Assembly: GCF_000425185.1 (NCBI RefSeq) | Contig: NZ_AULH01000008.1 | Coordinates: 1 to 64,000 of the forward strand | Direction of reading: 5' to 3' | From: Pleomorphomonas koreensis DSM 23070 | GTDB lineage: Bacteria > Pseudomonadota > Alphaproteobacteria > Rhizobiales > Pleomorphomonadaceae | DNA length: 64,000 nt | Part shown: piece after piece, positions 16,896 to 24,852 of the stretch | Layout of the letters: each line of letters begins with the position of its first letter | Position numbering within the stretch: the first letter of the stretch is position 1 | The notes under the pieces: model-generated | What the model saw: the letters and a program-made list of their open reading frames with translations, nothing else | Told to the model about the DNA's origin: nothing | Database searches by the model: none | Made by a program: the position numbers and the translations under genes

Positions 16896-17795
16896 TTAGG
16901 ACAGGTAGCTCGACAGCGTCAGCTTGGCGATGTTGCCGATGGCGGCATAGGCGGCCTGAAGCTGCGTCTCGTAGGCCGACATCTGAGCCGCCACCACGGC
17001 GATGTCGACGCCGCTGAGATTGGTGGCGAGGTCGCTGGCGAAATCCTGATAGGTCTCCTGATCGCTGATCGCCGTCTTCAGCGTCGAGGCGTTGAGCGAC
17101 AGCCGCGTCTGCACCGTGGCGAGGCCGCTGATCGCCTCGTCGAGCAGGTCGCGCGCCTCGGACAGCGTGTCGTCGTCGGTGGCCCCGGAAGCGACCAGCG
17201 ACAGCGCCCTCAGCGCCTTCTCGAAGCTGGGGTTGTCGGCAGTGACGCCGTAGGTCACCGTCTGCTCCGACGACACCTTGACCGAGGTGACGGCACCGTC
17301 GCCCCTGTAGTAGCCGGTGTCGGCCGACGATGGCGCCGTCGCCGCGGCGAGGCTGTCGAGATCGACCGGCGCCGTGCCGACGGCGCTGCCCGAGAACAGG
17401 TAGCGACCGCCGAGCTGGGTGTTCATCAGCGAAGCCAGGCTTTCCAGCATCTCCTCGGCCGTCACCTGCAACTCGCCGGTGTCGCTGGTGGTGGCCGAGA
17501 AGGACGACAGCGTCGCCTTCATGCTGGTGATCTGGTCGATGATGCTGCCGACGGCGTCGTACATCGCCTCGACGCGGTCGCCGGCCGTGCTTGCCGCGCT
17601 GGCATAGGCCTTGGACATCGAGATCGACGATTGCAACGACACCACCGAGCCGGCCTTGCCGCCGAGGCCGCCGTAATCCCCGGAGATTTGTCCGGACGCC
17701 TGCTGCAGCGTCGCCTCGGCCTGTTTGGCCTGCACCTTCAGCGCCGCCTGCAACAGACGGTCGGACGAGGCGAAGGTGGCAACGCGCATGCTCAT
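16896..17795 (-). CDS. flgL: flagellar hook-filament junction protein FlgL (HAP3)
   Basis: Joins the hook cap region to the filament outside the cell; exported by the flagellar type III system, so no Sec signal is present. The 299 residues show flagellin-like coiled-coil ends: N-terminal MSMRVATFASSDRLLQAALKVQAKQAEATLQQASG and C-terminal LSGVDIAVVAAQMSAYETQLQAAYAAIGNIAKLTLSSYLS. The ATG at 17795 is preceded by GGAGGA. It follows flgK by 19 bases, the conserved flgK-flgL order, and ends the minus-strand flagellar run. Confidence 0.93.
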   Translation of the reverse strand: MSMRVATFASSDRLLQAALKVQAKQAEATLQQASGQISGDYGGLGGKAGSVVSLQSSISMSKAYASAASTAGDRVEAMYDAVGSIIDQITSMKATLSSFSATTSDTGELQVTAEEMLESLASLMNTQLGGRYLFSGSAVGTAPVDLDSLAAATAPSSADTGYYRGDGAVTSVKVSSEQTVTYGVTADNPSFEKALRALSLVASGATDDDTLSEARDLLDEAISGLATVQTRLSLNASTLKTAISDQETYQDFASDLATNLSGVDIAVVAAQMSAYETQLQAAYAAIGNIAKLTLSSYLS

Positions 17796-17814
17796 CGGCT
17801 TCTCGTCCTCCGGT

Positions 17815-19551
17815 TCAGGCCGACTTGGCGGCGGCCAGCAGCGCCTCGAACATCTCGTTGGCCGCCTGGATGATCTGGGCGGCCGCCGAATAGAGCGCCT
17901 GATAATCGGACAGCTTGGCGGTCTCCTCGTCGATGTTGACGCCCGACTGCGAGGCGATGGTGTCGGACAGCGAGCCGGCCAGCGTCTCGGCGCTCGTCTC
18001 GGCCGCCTCGGCCTTGGCGGCGCGGCTGGCATAGTCGGAGACGACGCGCGCCGCGTAGTCGCCGAGCGTCACCGTCGTCGAGCCGATACCGCCGGTCGCC
18101 GCGAAGGACTGCTTGCCGGTCATGGCCGAGAGCAGGCCGTCGGCCACCGTCGTCGAGCCTGATGTCAGCACCGTCGCACCGATGGTCGTCGACGATGACA
18201 GCGTGCCGACGGCCAGCGCGCCGGCATCGGACGACAGCGCCGACGACAGCGAGATGCTGGCGGCGCCGCTGCCGGTGAACAGCGCGTTGAAGCCAAAATA
18301 GCTCGAAAAGCTGGTGCCGCCGCCGTCCATGTCGCCGTCGAGCGCGCCGATGGCGACGCCGGCGCCCGAGGTCGTCGAGGTGATGGTCAGCTTGCCGCTG
18401 CTGTCGAGCGAAGCGTCGATGCCGTCGATGGCATCGAGCGCCGAGACGAGATCGCCGACCGTGGCGTAGCTCGATAGGTCGAGATCGCTGTAGGAGACCA
18501 GCGCGCCGTCCCCGTCGACCTGGGCTATGCGGACGCTGCCCGTCGCCGCGAGCGCATCGGTCGACGCAACCTTGGCGGTGCCGGCGAGGCTGTCCGGCGC
18601 CGGCACGGCCGAGCCGTCGGCGGTAACGGCGTTGAGCGAGGCGATCAGCGCCGAGGCCAGCGTGTCAAGCTCGTCCTGCGCCTCGACGAGCGTCGTGTCG
18701 CGCAGCGTCAACAGGCCGCCGACCTCGCCGCCGGTGAGTTCGCCGGTGATGTCCTTGCCGTCGACCGAGATGCCGCTCAGCACGGTGTCGGCGCTCATCG
18801 CCGCCGAGGCGGTGAAGCTCAGCGCATGCACGGAGCTGGTGAGCAGCGCCGTGCCGCCGCTGGTGGAAATGTAGATCGCACCGCTCGAAGCAGTCGTCGT
18901 CCTGATGCCGATCAGGCTGGAAATGGTCTTGATGGCGCTGGTGCGCTGGTCCTCGAGGTCGGCGGTGGTGAGGCCCTTGGCCTTGGCCGCGACGATCGCC
19001 TCGTTGAGGCCGTCGATGGTCTGGAGCGCCTCGTTGATGGTGCCGACGTCGTCGGCGATCTGCTGGTCGGCGTCCGATCTGAGGCTCTGGATCGAGGCGG
19101 AGGTCTCGCGCAGCGAGCTGGCGAGGCTGTCGGCGGCGGCGATCACCTCGCTCTGCACGGTGTCGTCCTCCGGCGAGGAGGCGAGCGAGGCGACGGCGGT
19201 CTGGAGGTTGGTCACCAGCGTCGCCACCGAAGTGCCGCCGTCGTCGCTGCCGGTGGTCGAGCCCATCAGCGCCTGCAGGCGGTCGGTGTAGCTCGCCGTC
19301 ACCGAGGCGGCGCCGAGGTCGGCGTTGGCCGAAACCAGCGAGGCGAAGACGTATTTGTCGACGCCGCCGGTGATCGAGACGACGGCGGTGCCCGAGCCGG
19401 TCGAGGCGGCCACCGTCGATGCCTGGTTGGCGGTCTTGACGGTGTATCCGTCGACGTCGGCGTTGGCGATGTTCGAGGAGGTGACGCCGATGCCCACCTG
19501 CGCCGCCCGGAGCGCCGACAGGGCGATGGTGCTGGCGATCGACAGCGACAT
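17815..19551 (-). CDS. flgK: flagellar hook-associated protein FlgK (HAP1)
   Basis: First junction protein on top of the hook, secreted by the flagellar export apparatus. The 578 residues begin with the rod/hook signature SALRAAQVGIGVTSSNIANADVDGYTVKTA and include the FlgK helical domain (SLASSLRETSASIQSLRSDADQQIADDVGTINEALQTIDGLNEAI). They end in a typical coiled-coil tail (SGVNIDEETAKLSDYQALYSAAAQIIQAANEMFEALLAA). GGAGGAG lies just upstream of the ATG. It is preceded by a FlgN-like gene with a 22-base gap, consistent with chaperone-substrate coupling. Confidence 0.95.
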   Translation of the reverse strand: MSLSIASTIALSALRAAQVGIGVTSSNIANADVDGYTVKTANQASTVAASTGSGTAVVSITGGVDKYVFASLVSANADLGAASVTASYTDRLQALMGSTTGSDDGGTSVATLVTNLQTAVASLASSPEDDTVQSEVIAAADSLASSLRETSASIQSLRSDADQQIADDVGTINEALQTIDGLNEAIVAAKAKGLTTADLEDQRTSAIKTISSLIGIRTTTASSGAIYISTSGGTALLTSSVHALSFTASAAMSADTVLSGISVDGKDITGELTGGEVGGLLTLRDTTLVEAQDELDTLASALIASLNAVTADGSAVPAPDSLAGTAKVASTDALAATGSVRIAQVDGDGALVSYSDLDLSSYATVGDLVSALDAIDGIDASLDSSGKLTITSTTSGAGVAIGALDGDMDGGGTSFSSYFGFNALFTGSGAASISLSSALSSDAGALAVGTLSSSTTIGATVLTSGSTTVADGLLSAMTGKQSFAATGGIGSTTVTLGDYAARVVSDYASRAAKAEAAETSAETLAGSLSDTIASQSGVNIDEETAKLSDYQALYSAAAQIIQAANEMFEALLAAAKSA

Positions 19552-19573
19552 GGCGTCTCCTCCCTCGGCCCGC

Positions 19574-20026
19574 TCAGGCCAGGCGGTCGGGCAACAGCGA
19601 CGGCCGGCCGGCCGACGTGTCCGGGGCGCAGCCGGTGCGCCCGTAGACGGGAGCAACGGCACTCGTCTCGCGGACGGCGGCGACCACGGCGGCGATCCGC
19701 CGGCGGGAAGCGCCGATCGCCCCGGCGAGGCGGGAGAGATTGTCCCGGGCCTTCGACTGGACCAGACCGATCCGCTCATCGAGATAGGCGCGCTCGGCGT
19801 CCGTCACCGGGCCGGCGGCGCCGAGCGCCTTGAGGTGGTCCTCGATGCTGCCGGCAAGGTTGCTCTTGACGCCGGTGGTGGCGGCGAGCGAGGCCGGCAT
19901 GCCGCCGGCGAGCAGCGCGTTCTCCTCGTCGATCACCGCGACCAGCCGGTCGATCAGCGCATCCAGCCCGGCGAAGCGCGGAAAGCCCGCCGGCTTCCGG
20001 TCAGCGGTTTGCCTGGCGCTTGGCAT
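19574..20026 (-). CDS. putative FlgN-like export chaperone
   Basis: A 150-residue, mostly helical protein directly upstream of flgK (22-base gap), where flgN usually lies. It has a helical core (LDALIDRLVAVIDEENALLAGG), followed by a long helix around EDHLKALGAAGPVTDAERAYLDERIGLV and RLAGAIGASRRRIAAVVAAVRE, then a short C-terminal tail. The LxxLIdrLvavIdeEnalL start resembles FlgN, the chaperone for FlgK and FlgL. I infer the function from position and helical pattern; sequence identity alone is not decisive. Its start overlaps the end of the preceding gene by 26 bases. Confidence 0.6.
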   Translation of the reverse strand: MPSARQTADRKPAGFPRFAGLDALIDRLVAVIDEENALLAGGMPASLAATTGVKSNLAGSIEDHLKALGAAGPVTDAERAYLDERIGLVQSKARDNLSRLAGAIGASRRRIAAVVAAVRETSAVAPVYGRTGCAPDTSAGRPSLLPDRLA

Positions 20027-20339
20027 GGCTCGTTCTCCTGACCTGATCGAGGGGGATGACCGTGGCGGTTTCCGCCGGCCCGGTGATCAGCTTGCCGACC
20101 GCGAGATAGGCGCGGCTGACGGCATAGCCGGTGCTGGCGTTGGCGAGCGCCGCTGCCGTCTCGTCGAGATGGCGCTCCAGCTCGCCGAGCACCTCGGCGA
20201 CATCGCCCTTGTAGAGGCCAAGGCTGCGGGCATCGGCGCCCTCGCCTTCCCGGCGGATGTCGCGCCGGATGCGCTCCAGGCGCCCGACCAGCAGGTCGAT
20301 GGCCGCCTGCGTTTCGTCTTTTTCCGATTGAACCGTCAT
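20001..20339 (-). CDS. small helical protein in the flagellar operon
   Basis: I do not recognise this 112-residue protein. It is charged and helical (TQAAIDLLVGRLERIRRDIRREG, VAEVLGELERHLDETAAALANA), with no signal peptide or membrane segment. It starts one base after the flgE stop and overlaps the FlgN-like gene by 26 bases, so it is translated from the same mRNA and is probably a flagellar accessory factor. A second export chaperone or a regulator of hook/filament switching are both possible. GC-rich third positions and tight packing argue that it is real. Confidence 0.65.
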   Translation of the reverse strand: MTVQSEKDETQAAIDLLVGRLERIRRDIRREGEGADARSLGLYKGDVAEVLGELERHLDETAAALANASTGYAVSRAYLAVGKLITGPAETATVIPLDQVRRTSHAKRQANR

Positions 20340-20340
20340 T

Positions 20341-21594
20341 TCAACGCACCGCCGACAGGAGGGACTCGAACATGTCCTTGGCCGTGGAGATGACCTGCGA
20401 GGCGGCCGAATAGGCCTGCTGCGCGGCGATCATCGACGAGAACTCGGTGTTGGTGTCGGTGGTCGACTCCTCCAGTTCGTAATCCTGGATCGAGCCGACG
20501 CCGTCGGAACCGGCGAAATGGTAGGTGGCTCCGGATGAGGTGCTGGAGGCCGAGTAGACCGAATTGCTCATTTCGATGAGGCCATTGGCATTGGAGAAGG
20601 TGGCGAGCGGGATCTTGTAGATCGGGATCGACTCGCCGTTGCTGTAGTTGCCGTAGACGGTGCCGTCCTCGTCGATGGTGACGCCGGACAGCGTGCCGTA
20701 GGCGCAGCCGTTGCCGGTGCAGGAGATGTCGACCGTCGTGCTGCTGCTGTCGTCGGGCGAATACTGCGACAGACCGTCGGTGGCGCCGGCCGTGCCGAGA
20801 TCGAGCGTGACCGACAGGTCGCTGGCGCCGCTGGTCAGGCCGGAGATCGACAGCACCGCCGTCTCGGGGCTTTTGAGCGTGCCGTCCGAGTTGAAGGTGA
20901 TGGTCGTCTCGCCGGAGATCGTCGCTCCGGTCACCGCCGTGCCGTCGCCGGTCGTCAGGTCGCCGAAGGACATCGTCCAGCTGTTGTCGTCGGTGGTGCT
21001 CTTGGTCCACGTCACTTCCAGCGTGTAGGCGGTGCCCAGGCTGTCGTAGAGTTCGAGTTCGCTGGTGTAGCTGCTGGTGGCGTTGGCCGGCAGGGAGCCC
21101 TTCAGCTCGACGCTGGTGGTCGCGGCGGCGTAGCCGGTCAGCTTGTCGGTGTCGATCTGCTCGAGGTTGGTCGCGGTGGTGCCGCCGACCACGTTGCCGT
21201 CGGCGTCGGTCGGCCAGCCGAGCAGCGTGTAGCCGTTGCTGGTCAGGTAGCCGGTGTCGTCGTCGACCGTGAAGCTGCCGTTGCGGGTGTAGTAGATCTC
21301 GCTGCCGTCGCCGGTGGTGACGGCGAAGAAGCCGTCGCCGTCGATGGCGATATTGGTGCTGATCGACGACGAGACCAGCGTGCCGCTGGCCAGGATGTTC
21401 TGCGACTTCGCCACCGTCACGCCGCCGCTGGCGCTGCTGGTCGAGCCGGAGGTAAGCAGCGACGAGAAGCTCGCCGAGCTGGCCTTGTAGCCGGTGGTCG
21501 AGACGTTGGCGAGGTTGTTGGAGATGATCGACAGCGCGGTCGACTGGGCCTTCATCGCCGAGACGGCGGAGTTCATCGCACCGGTGAGGGACAT
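20341..21594 (-). CDS. flgE: flagellar hook protein FlgE
   Basis: Structural subunit of the hook. The 417 residues begin with MSLTGAMNSAVSAMKAQSTALSIISNNLANVSTTGYKAS, the standard N-terminal D0 motif. FFAVTTGDGSEIYYTRNGSFTVDDDTGYLTSNGYTLLGW is the conserved second block, and EFSSMIAAQQAYSAASQVISTAKDMFESLL the C-terminal D0 helix. Ser/Thr/Gly-rich variable domains lie between. It starts 11 bases after flgD, the scaffold needed for hook assembly. Confidence 0.97.
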   Translation of the reverse strand: MSLTGAMNSAVSAMKAQSTALSIISNNLANVSTTGYKASSASFSSLLTSGSTSSASGGVTVAKSQNILASGTLVSSSISTNIAIDGDGFFAVTTGDGSEIYYTRNGSFTVDDDTGYLTSNGYTLLGWPTDADGNVVGGTTATNLEQIDTDKLTGYAAATTSVELKGSLPANATSSYTSELELYDSLGTAYTLEVTWTKSTTDDNSWTMSFGDLTTGDGTAVTGATISGETTITFNSDGTLKSPETAVLSISGLTSGASDLSVTLDLGTAGATDGLSQYSPDDSSSTTVDISCTGNGCAYGTLSGVTIDEDGTVYGNYSNGESIPIYKIPLATFSNANGLIEMSNSVYSASSTSSGATYHFAGSDGVGSIQDYELEESTTDTNTEFSSMIAAQQAYSAASQVISTAKDMFESLLSAVR

Positions 21595-21605
21595 GACGGT
21601 GCTCC

Positions 21606-21887
21606 TCAGGCCGAAGCGGTGCTGAGGCCGGAGGAGATCGTGTCGACCGCCTCCTGCAAGGACAGCAGCGTCGTGTTCATCTCGCTGAGCTGCGAATAGC
21701 TCGCGTAGGACATCATCTGGTTGAGGAAGTCCGAGGTGTCGGTCGGGTTCAGCGGGTTCTGGTTCTGGACTTCCTGGACCAGAAGCTGGAGGAACTGCGA
21801 CGTATCGACGGTCGACGAGGACGAAGAAGAAGTCGTCGCGGATGTCGTGGATGTCGTCGATGCCGTCGCCGAAGAAATGGAGGACAT
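21606..21887 (-). CDS. flgD: short hook-capping protein FlgD
   Basis: Hook assembly scaffold, secreted without a Sec signal. At 93 residues it contains only the conserved N-terminal FlgD segment (DTSQFLQLLVQEVQNQNPLNPTDTSDFLNQMMSYASYSQLSEMN) plus a short helix. The C-terminal FLG-Ig-like domain of enterobacterial FlgD (over 200 residues) is absent. Alphaproteobacterial FlgD proteins are often short, though this is near the low end. The N-terminus is a Ser/Thr-rich export signal. The ATG at 21887 has GAGG six bases upstream. It opens the flgD-flgE unit and is separated from upstream genes by a strong terminator. Confidence 0.9.
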   Translation of the reverse strand: MSSISSATASTTSTTSATTSSSSSSTVDTSQFLQLLVQEVQNQNPLNPTDTSDFLNQMMSYASYSQLSEMNTTLLSLQEAVDTISSGLSTASA

Positions 21888-22032
21888 GATAAACCTCACC
21901 CGCTCCCGGTCTTCACTGAGGAAGACCGGACCAAGAGACTGATCGGTGCCGTTGTTGATTGGCTTCAGTCTTTGAACGGGCCAGCCGGATAAATCAGGCG
22001 CGAAACCTTAAAGGAAATTAGAGATCGAATTT

Positions 22033-22048
22033 ATTAATGTGCATTAAT
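22033..22048. promoter_or_regulatory. 16-base A/T-rich palindrome upstream of flgD
   Basis: ATTAATGTGCATTAAT has perfect 7-bp arms. It lies about 150 bases upstream of the flgD start, in an A/T-rich patch that stands out from the surrounding GC-rich DNA. It contains TTAA-N6-TTAA, one base short of the CtrA spacing. Candidate operator for the flgD promoter; the regulator is unknown. Confidence 0.4.
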
Positions 22049-22184
22049 ACTTCGGCGCCTTGCCGGAAGGCCCGGCAGCCCGCCGCACGGCCGGCACGGT
22101 GGAAAACCGCCGTCCGCCGGCATCGGTCATCTGCGAAAATGGGCGTCGTTCCCCTCCCCGGCCGGCGCGGGCGACGCGTTCTGC

Positions 22185-22223
22185 AAAAAAGCGGCGGGCC
22201 GCCTCGGCTGGAGGCGGCCCGCC
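22185..22223 (-). terminator. strong intrinsic terminator downstream of the fliC-fliD-fliS unit
   Basis: On the minus strand GGCGGGCCGCCTC and GAGGCGGCCCGCC form a perfect 13-bp stem around a five-base loop, followed by GC and six T residues (22190-22185). It lies about 20 bases after the stop of the small gene at 22244-22519 and separates this unit from flgD. Confidence 0.92.
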
Positions 22224-22243
22224 AAAGAACACGTCGGTGAGGG

Positions 22244-22519
22244 TCAGGAGCCGGCGCCGAGGCGCGGCGACGGCGCGGGCTTGTCGTCCGCCTCGTCGTC
22301 CTCGGCGAGCGCGATGATGCGCGCCTTGAGGCCGGCCGGCGCGCGCGCCGCCGGCGCGGCCGAAAAAGCGGTACGCAGCGCCGCGGCGGTTTCCAGGATG
22401 GCGCGCGCGCTGTCGGATTGCCGCAGCAGCGCCTCGGCGTCCGCGCGAACGGCCGCCGGCCAAAGCCTCAAGTCCTCGCCGTGACGATCGACGAGGTCCT
22501 GAAACTGCGCTTCGTCCAT
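22244..22519 (-). CDS. small acidic hypothetical protein (DRHGEDLRLWP type), possible sigma-factor partner
   Basis: A 91-residue acidic protein starting MDEAQFQDLVDRHGEDLRLWP, followed by a helical ADAEALLRQSDSARAILETAAAL and a disordered C-terminus. Short alphaproteobacterial proteins with this xLxdrhGxDLrlWP opening are, from memory, often found beside ECF sigma factors, but I know of no proven function. Here it follows fliS by 89 bases and ends before a strong terminator, while an ECF sigma gene sits about 3.7 kb upstream on the same strand. A role in regulating that sigma factor or flagellar export is inference only. The larger in-frame extension to 22870 is a shadow of fliS. Confidence 0.65.
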   Translation of the reverse strand: MDEAQFQDLVDRHGEDLRLWPAAVRADAEALLRQSDSARAILETAAALRTAFSAAPAARAPAGLKARIIALAEDDEADDKPAPSPRLGAGS

Positions 22520-22608
22520 CGGTGCAACCCGTTCATTCGTAACAGAATGCCTCGGAGTATCTACCGGCGCCGGAAAGGGATCAATAGAGAAACGTTTGTG
22601 ACGCGCCG

Positions 22609-23019
22609 TTACGTCCCCTCGCCGTCCGACGGCACGAAGGTCGCCATGCCGGCGATGCCGGCCCAGGCGTCGCGCAGTTCCACCAGACTGTCGTGCAGCT
22701 TGCGATAGCGCCGCACCACGTCCGGCTTGCCGTAGGATAGATGCAGCGCCAGGATATAGCCCTTGTAGACGCGGTGCAGCCGCTCGGCCACCGCGCCGCC
22801 GCGCTTGTCGTCGAGCGCGTGGTCGAGGCCGCGCAGGATGGTCGCCGCCCGCATCACCTTGACGAAGCACTCCTCGAACTCTGACGCCTCGCGCGCCCGG
22901 ATGGCCTGGGAGATGGCGAGCAGCGTCGCGTCGTAGAGCTTGACGACGGCGACGGTGGGATGAACGGAGGCGGCCGCCTGCCGGTAGGCGGCCGTGGCCT
23001 GGCCCATGCGGGAATTCAT
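22609..23019 (-). CDS. fliS: flagellin export chaperone FliS
   Basis: Cytosolic chaperone that binds the flagellin C-terminus and prevents premature polymerisation. The 136 residues match the family length. The opening RMGQATAAYRQAAASVHPTVAVVKLYDATLLAISQAIRA corresponds to the FliS YxxxxvxtasPxxLixmLYdgal pattern, with following helices ILRGLDHALDD and RLHRVYKGYILALHLSYG. The ATG at 23019 has GAGGAG about nine bases upstream. The order fliC-fliD-fliS is the usual late-class arrangement. Confidence 0.9.
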   Translation of the reverse strand: MNSRMGQATAAYRQAAASVHPTVAVVKLYDATLLAISQAIRAREASEFEECFVKVMRAATILRGLDHALDDKRGGAVAERLHRVYKGYILALHLSYGKPDVVRRYRKLHDSLVELRDAWAGIAGMATFVPSDGEGT

Positions 23020-23044
23020 CTGTCGGGGCTCCTCGTGTCGATGG

Positions 23045-24766
23045 TCAATCGCTGTTCTTGGCGGCAAGCAGGGCTTCGAGATAGGCGAGCGTCGACTGCG
23101 CCGTGCTGATCGAGGCCTGAAGGCGGGCGTAGCGGGTGGTCAGGTTGGTCTTGTAGGTGTCGGCGCGCGAGGTGATGTCGTCGATCTGGGTCTGATAGTC
23201 GTCGTTCTTCTCGGTGAGGCTGGTGACGAGGGCCGTCAGCTTGCCGTCATCGGAGTTGATGGCACTCTTCGTCAGGTTGTAGATCTGCTCGGCGATGCCG
23301 GATGCCTGCTTGATGGTGACGGACTGCGAGGTGCTGCCGGTGAACACCAGCGTGTAGCCCTCGTAGGCGGTGCCGGCGACGCCCTTGATGCGGTTGCCGG
23401 CCACGGTGAACAGGCCCGACTGGCCGTTCACCGTCACCGAGGACAGCGCGCCGCTGCCGTCGACGCTGATTTCGAGCTGGAAGGTCGACGGCGCGCCGGT
23501 GCCGCGATAGAGCACGCCGACGTCGCTCGACGAACTCTCGAAGGTGTAGGCGAACAGCCGCTGCACGAGATCCGGATCGTCGAGCAGCACGTCGTCGAGC
23601 GTGTCCTCGTCCAGTTCGAGGTCGTTGTTCTCGTCGAAGCTGAGGCCGATCGCCGACAGTGACGCCTCGTCGAGCGAGAAGGTCAGCGCCGAGGCGATCT
23701 GCTGGTTGATGCTTCGGATGGTGGCGTCGCCAAACAGCACGGAATCCGACGAGGCGCCACCGCTCGACGACAGCTGCTGCTGCGACAGCGCCCATTCGCG
23801 ATAGGCGTTGTAGGCATCGACGAAGGTGGTCACCGCCGTCTTGATGTCGGAGAGGTTCTGGCCGATCTCGACGGTGATCGACTGCCCGTCCGTCGTGGTC
23901 GAGTAGAGGTAGAAGCTGACGCCGTCGATGACGTCGTCGATGTCGTTGGTGGAACGGGTGATCGACACGCCGTCGACGGTGAAGATGGCGTTTTGCGCCG
24001 TCTGGAGTTCGTCGGCGAAGGCGCCGTCCTCGTCGACGATGCCAAGGCTTTTGAGCACGCCATCGTCGTCGCCGACGCTGATGGTCTCGCCGGTCTCGGC
24101 GCTGGACAGCACCAGTTCGTAGGAGGTGCCGGATACCTTCAGCACGGTGGCTTTGACGCCGCTGGTGCCGCTCTGCTTGTTGATGGCCGAGGCGATCTCG
24201 GCGAGCGACATGTCCTCGGTGAGGGAGATGCTGACGCTGGTGCCGCCCTCGATGCCCAGAGTGAAGCTGCCGGACAGCGACAGATCGGTGCTCGATGACG
24301 AATAGCGGCTGCCCGCCACCTTGTGGGCGGTGGCGAGCTGCTGGACGGTGATCGAATAGCTGCCGGTATCGGCTCCCGCTTCGGCCGACACCGACAGCGT
24401 CGAAGCCGTGTCGACGCCGCCGACGGCGGTGAGATAGGCGGTGCGCTCGTCGAAGACGTCGTCGTCCTTGCCCGAGGAATCGGTGGCCACGCGCAGCGCC
24501 GTCGCTGCATCCTTCAGGGTCGAGAGAAGATCGGCGGCATCCTGATAGGCGGTGATCTTGTTCTGGTTCTTGGTGATCTTGGTTTCGTAGGTGTCGGTCT
24601 TGGCGAGCTTGGCCTGGTAAAGCTCCTCGATCAGGCCGTCCCAGTCGATCGACGAGACGTCGGTCGAGGCATAGTTGGTCGAGGTCGTGCCGCTGCTCGA
24701 CGTGGAGGTGCTGGTCGCCGTCGTCGACGCGGTCGAACTGCTGGTCGCGCTGGTGACCGAGGACAT
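23045..24766 (-). CDS. fliD: flagellar filament capping protein FliD (HAP2)
   Basis: Distal cap that inserts flagellin at the filament tip. The 573 residues have a long Ser/Thr-rich start, then the FliD N-domain (STDVSSIDWDGLIEELYQAKLAKTDTYETKITKNQNKITAYQDAADLLSTLKDAATAL), a beta-rich middle, and the FliD C-domain (FVDAYNAYREWALSQQQ, later GIAEQIYNLTKSAINSDDGKLTALVTSLTEKNDDYQTQIDDITSR). It ends in a coiled coil (TTRYARLQASISTAQSTLAYLEALLAAK). It follows flagellin by 86 bases that contain a GC hairpin. Confidence 0.95.
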   Translation of the reverse strand: MSSVTSATSSSTASTTATSTSTSSSGTTSTNYASTDVSSIDWDGLIEELYQAKLAKTDTYETKITKNQNKITAYQDAADLLSTLKDAATALRVATDSSGKDDDVFDERTAYLTAVGGVDTASTLSVSAEAGADTGSYSITVQQLATAHKVAGSRYSSSSTDLSLSGSFTLGIEGGTSVSISLTEDMSLAEIASAINKQSGTSGVKATVLKVSGTSYELVLSSAETGETISVGDDDGVLKSLGIVDEDGAFADELQTAQNAIFTVDGVSITRSTNDIDDVIDGVSFYLYSTTTDGQSITVEIGQNLSDIKTAVTTFVDAYNAYREWALSQQQLSSSGGASSDSVLFGDATIRSINQQIASALTFSLDEASLSAIGLSFDENNDLELDEDTLDDVLLDDPDLVQRLFAYTFESSSSDVGVLYRGTGAPSTFQLEISVDGSGALSSVTVNGQSGLFTVAGNRIKGVAGTAYEGYTLVFTGSTSQSVTIKQASGIAEQIYNLTKSAINSDDGKLTALVTSLTEKNDDYQTQIDDITSRADTYKTNLTTRYARLQASISTAQSTLAYLEALLAAKNSD

Positions 24767-24811
24767 GGGGGCTCCTTCGCCATCCCGCAGCCGGGCGGCG
24801 TTGTCGATGCG

Positions 24812-24834
24812 GACGGCGCGTCAGCCGCGCCGCC
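24812..24834 (-). terminator. GC hairpin between flagellin and fliD
   Basis: GGCGCG and CGCGCC pair around a five-base loop, with partial extension outward. There is no T tract, so it is more likely an mRNA-stabilising or attenuating structure that favours flagellin over FliD than a full terminator. Confidence 0.4.
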
Positions 24835-24852
24835 CGTGTCCGTCCCACTGCC

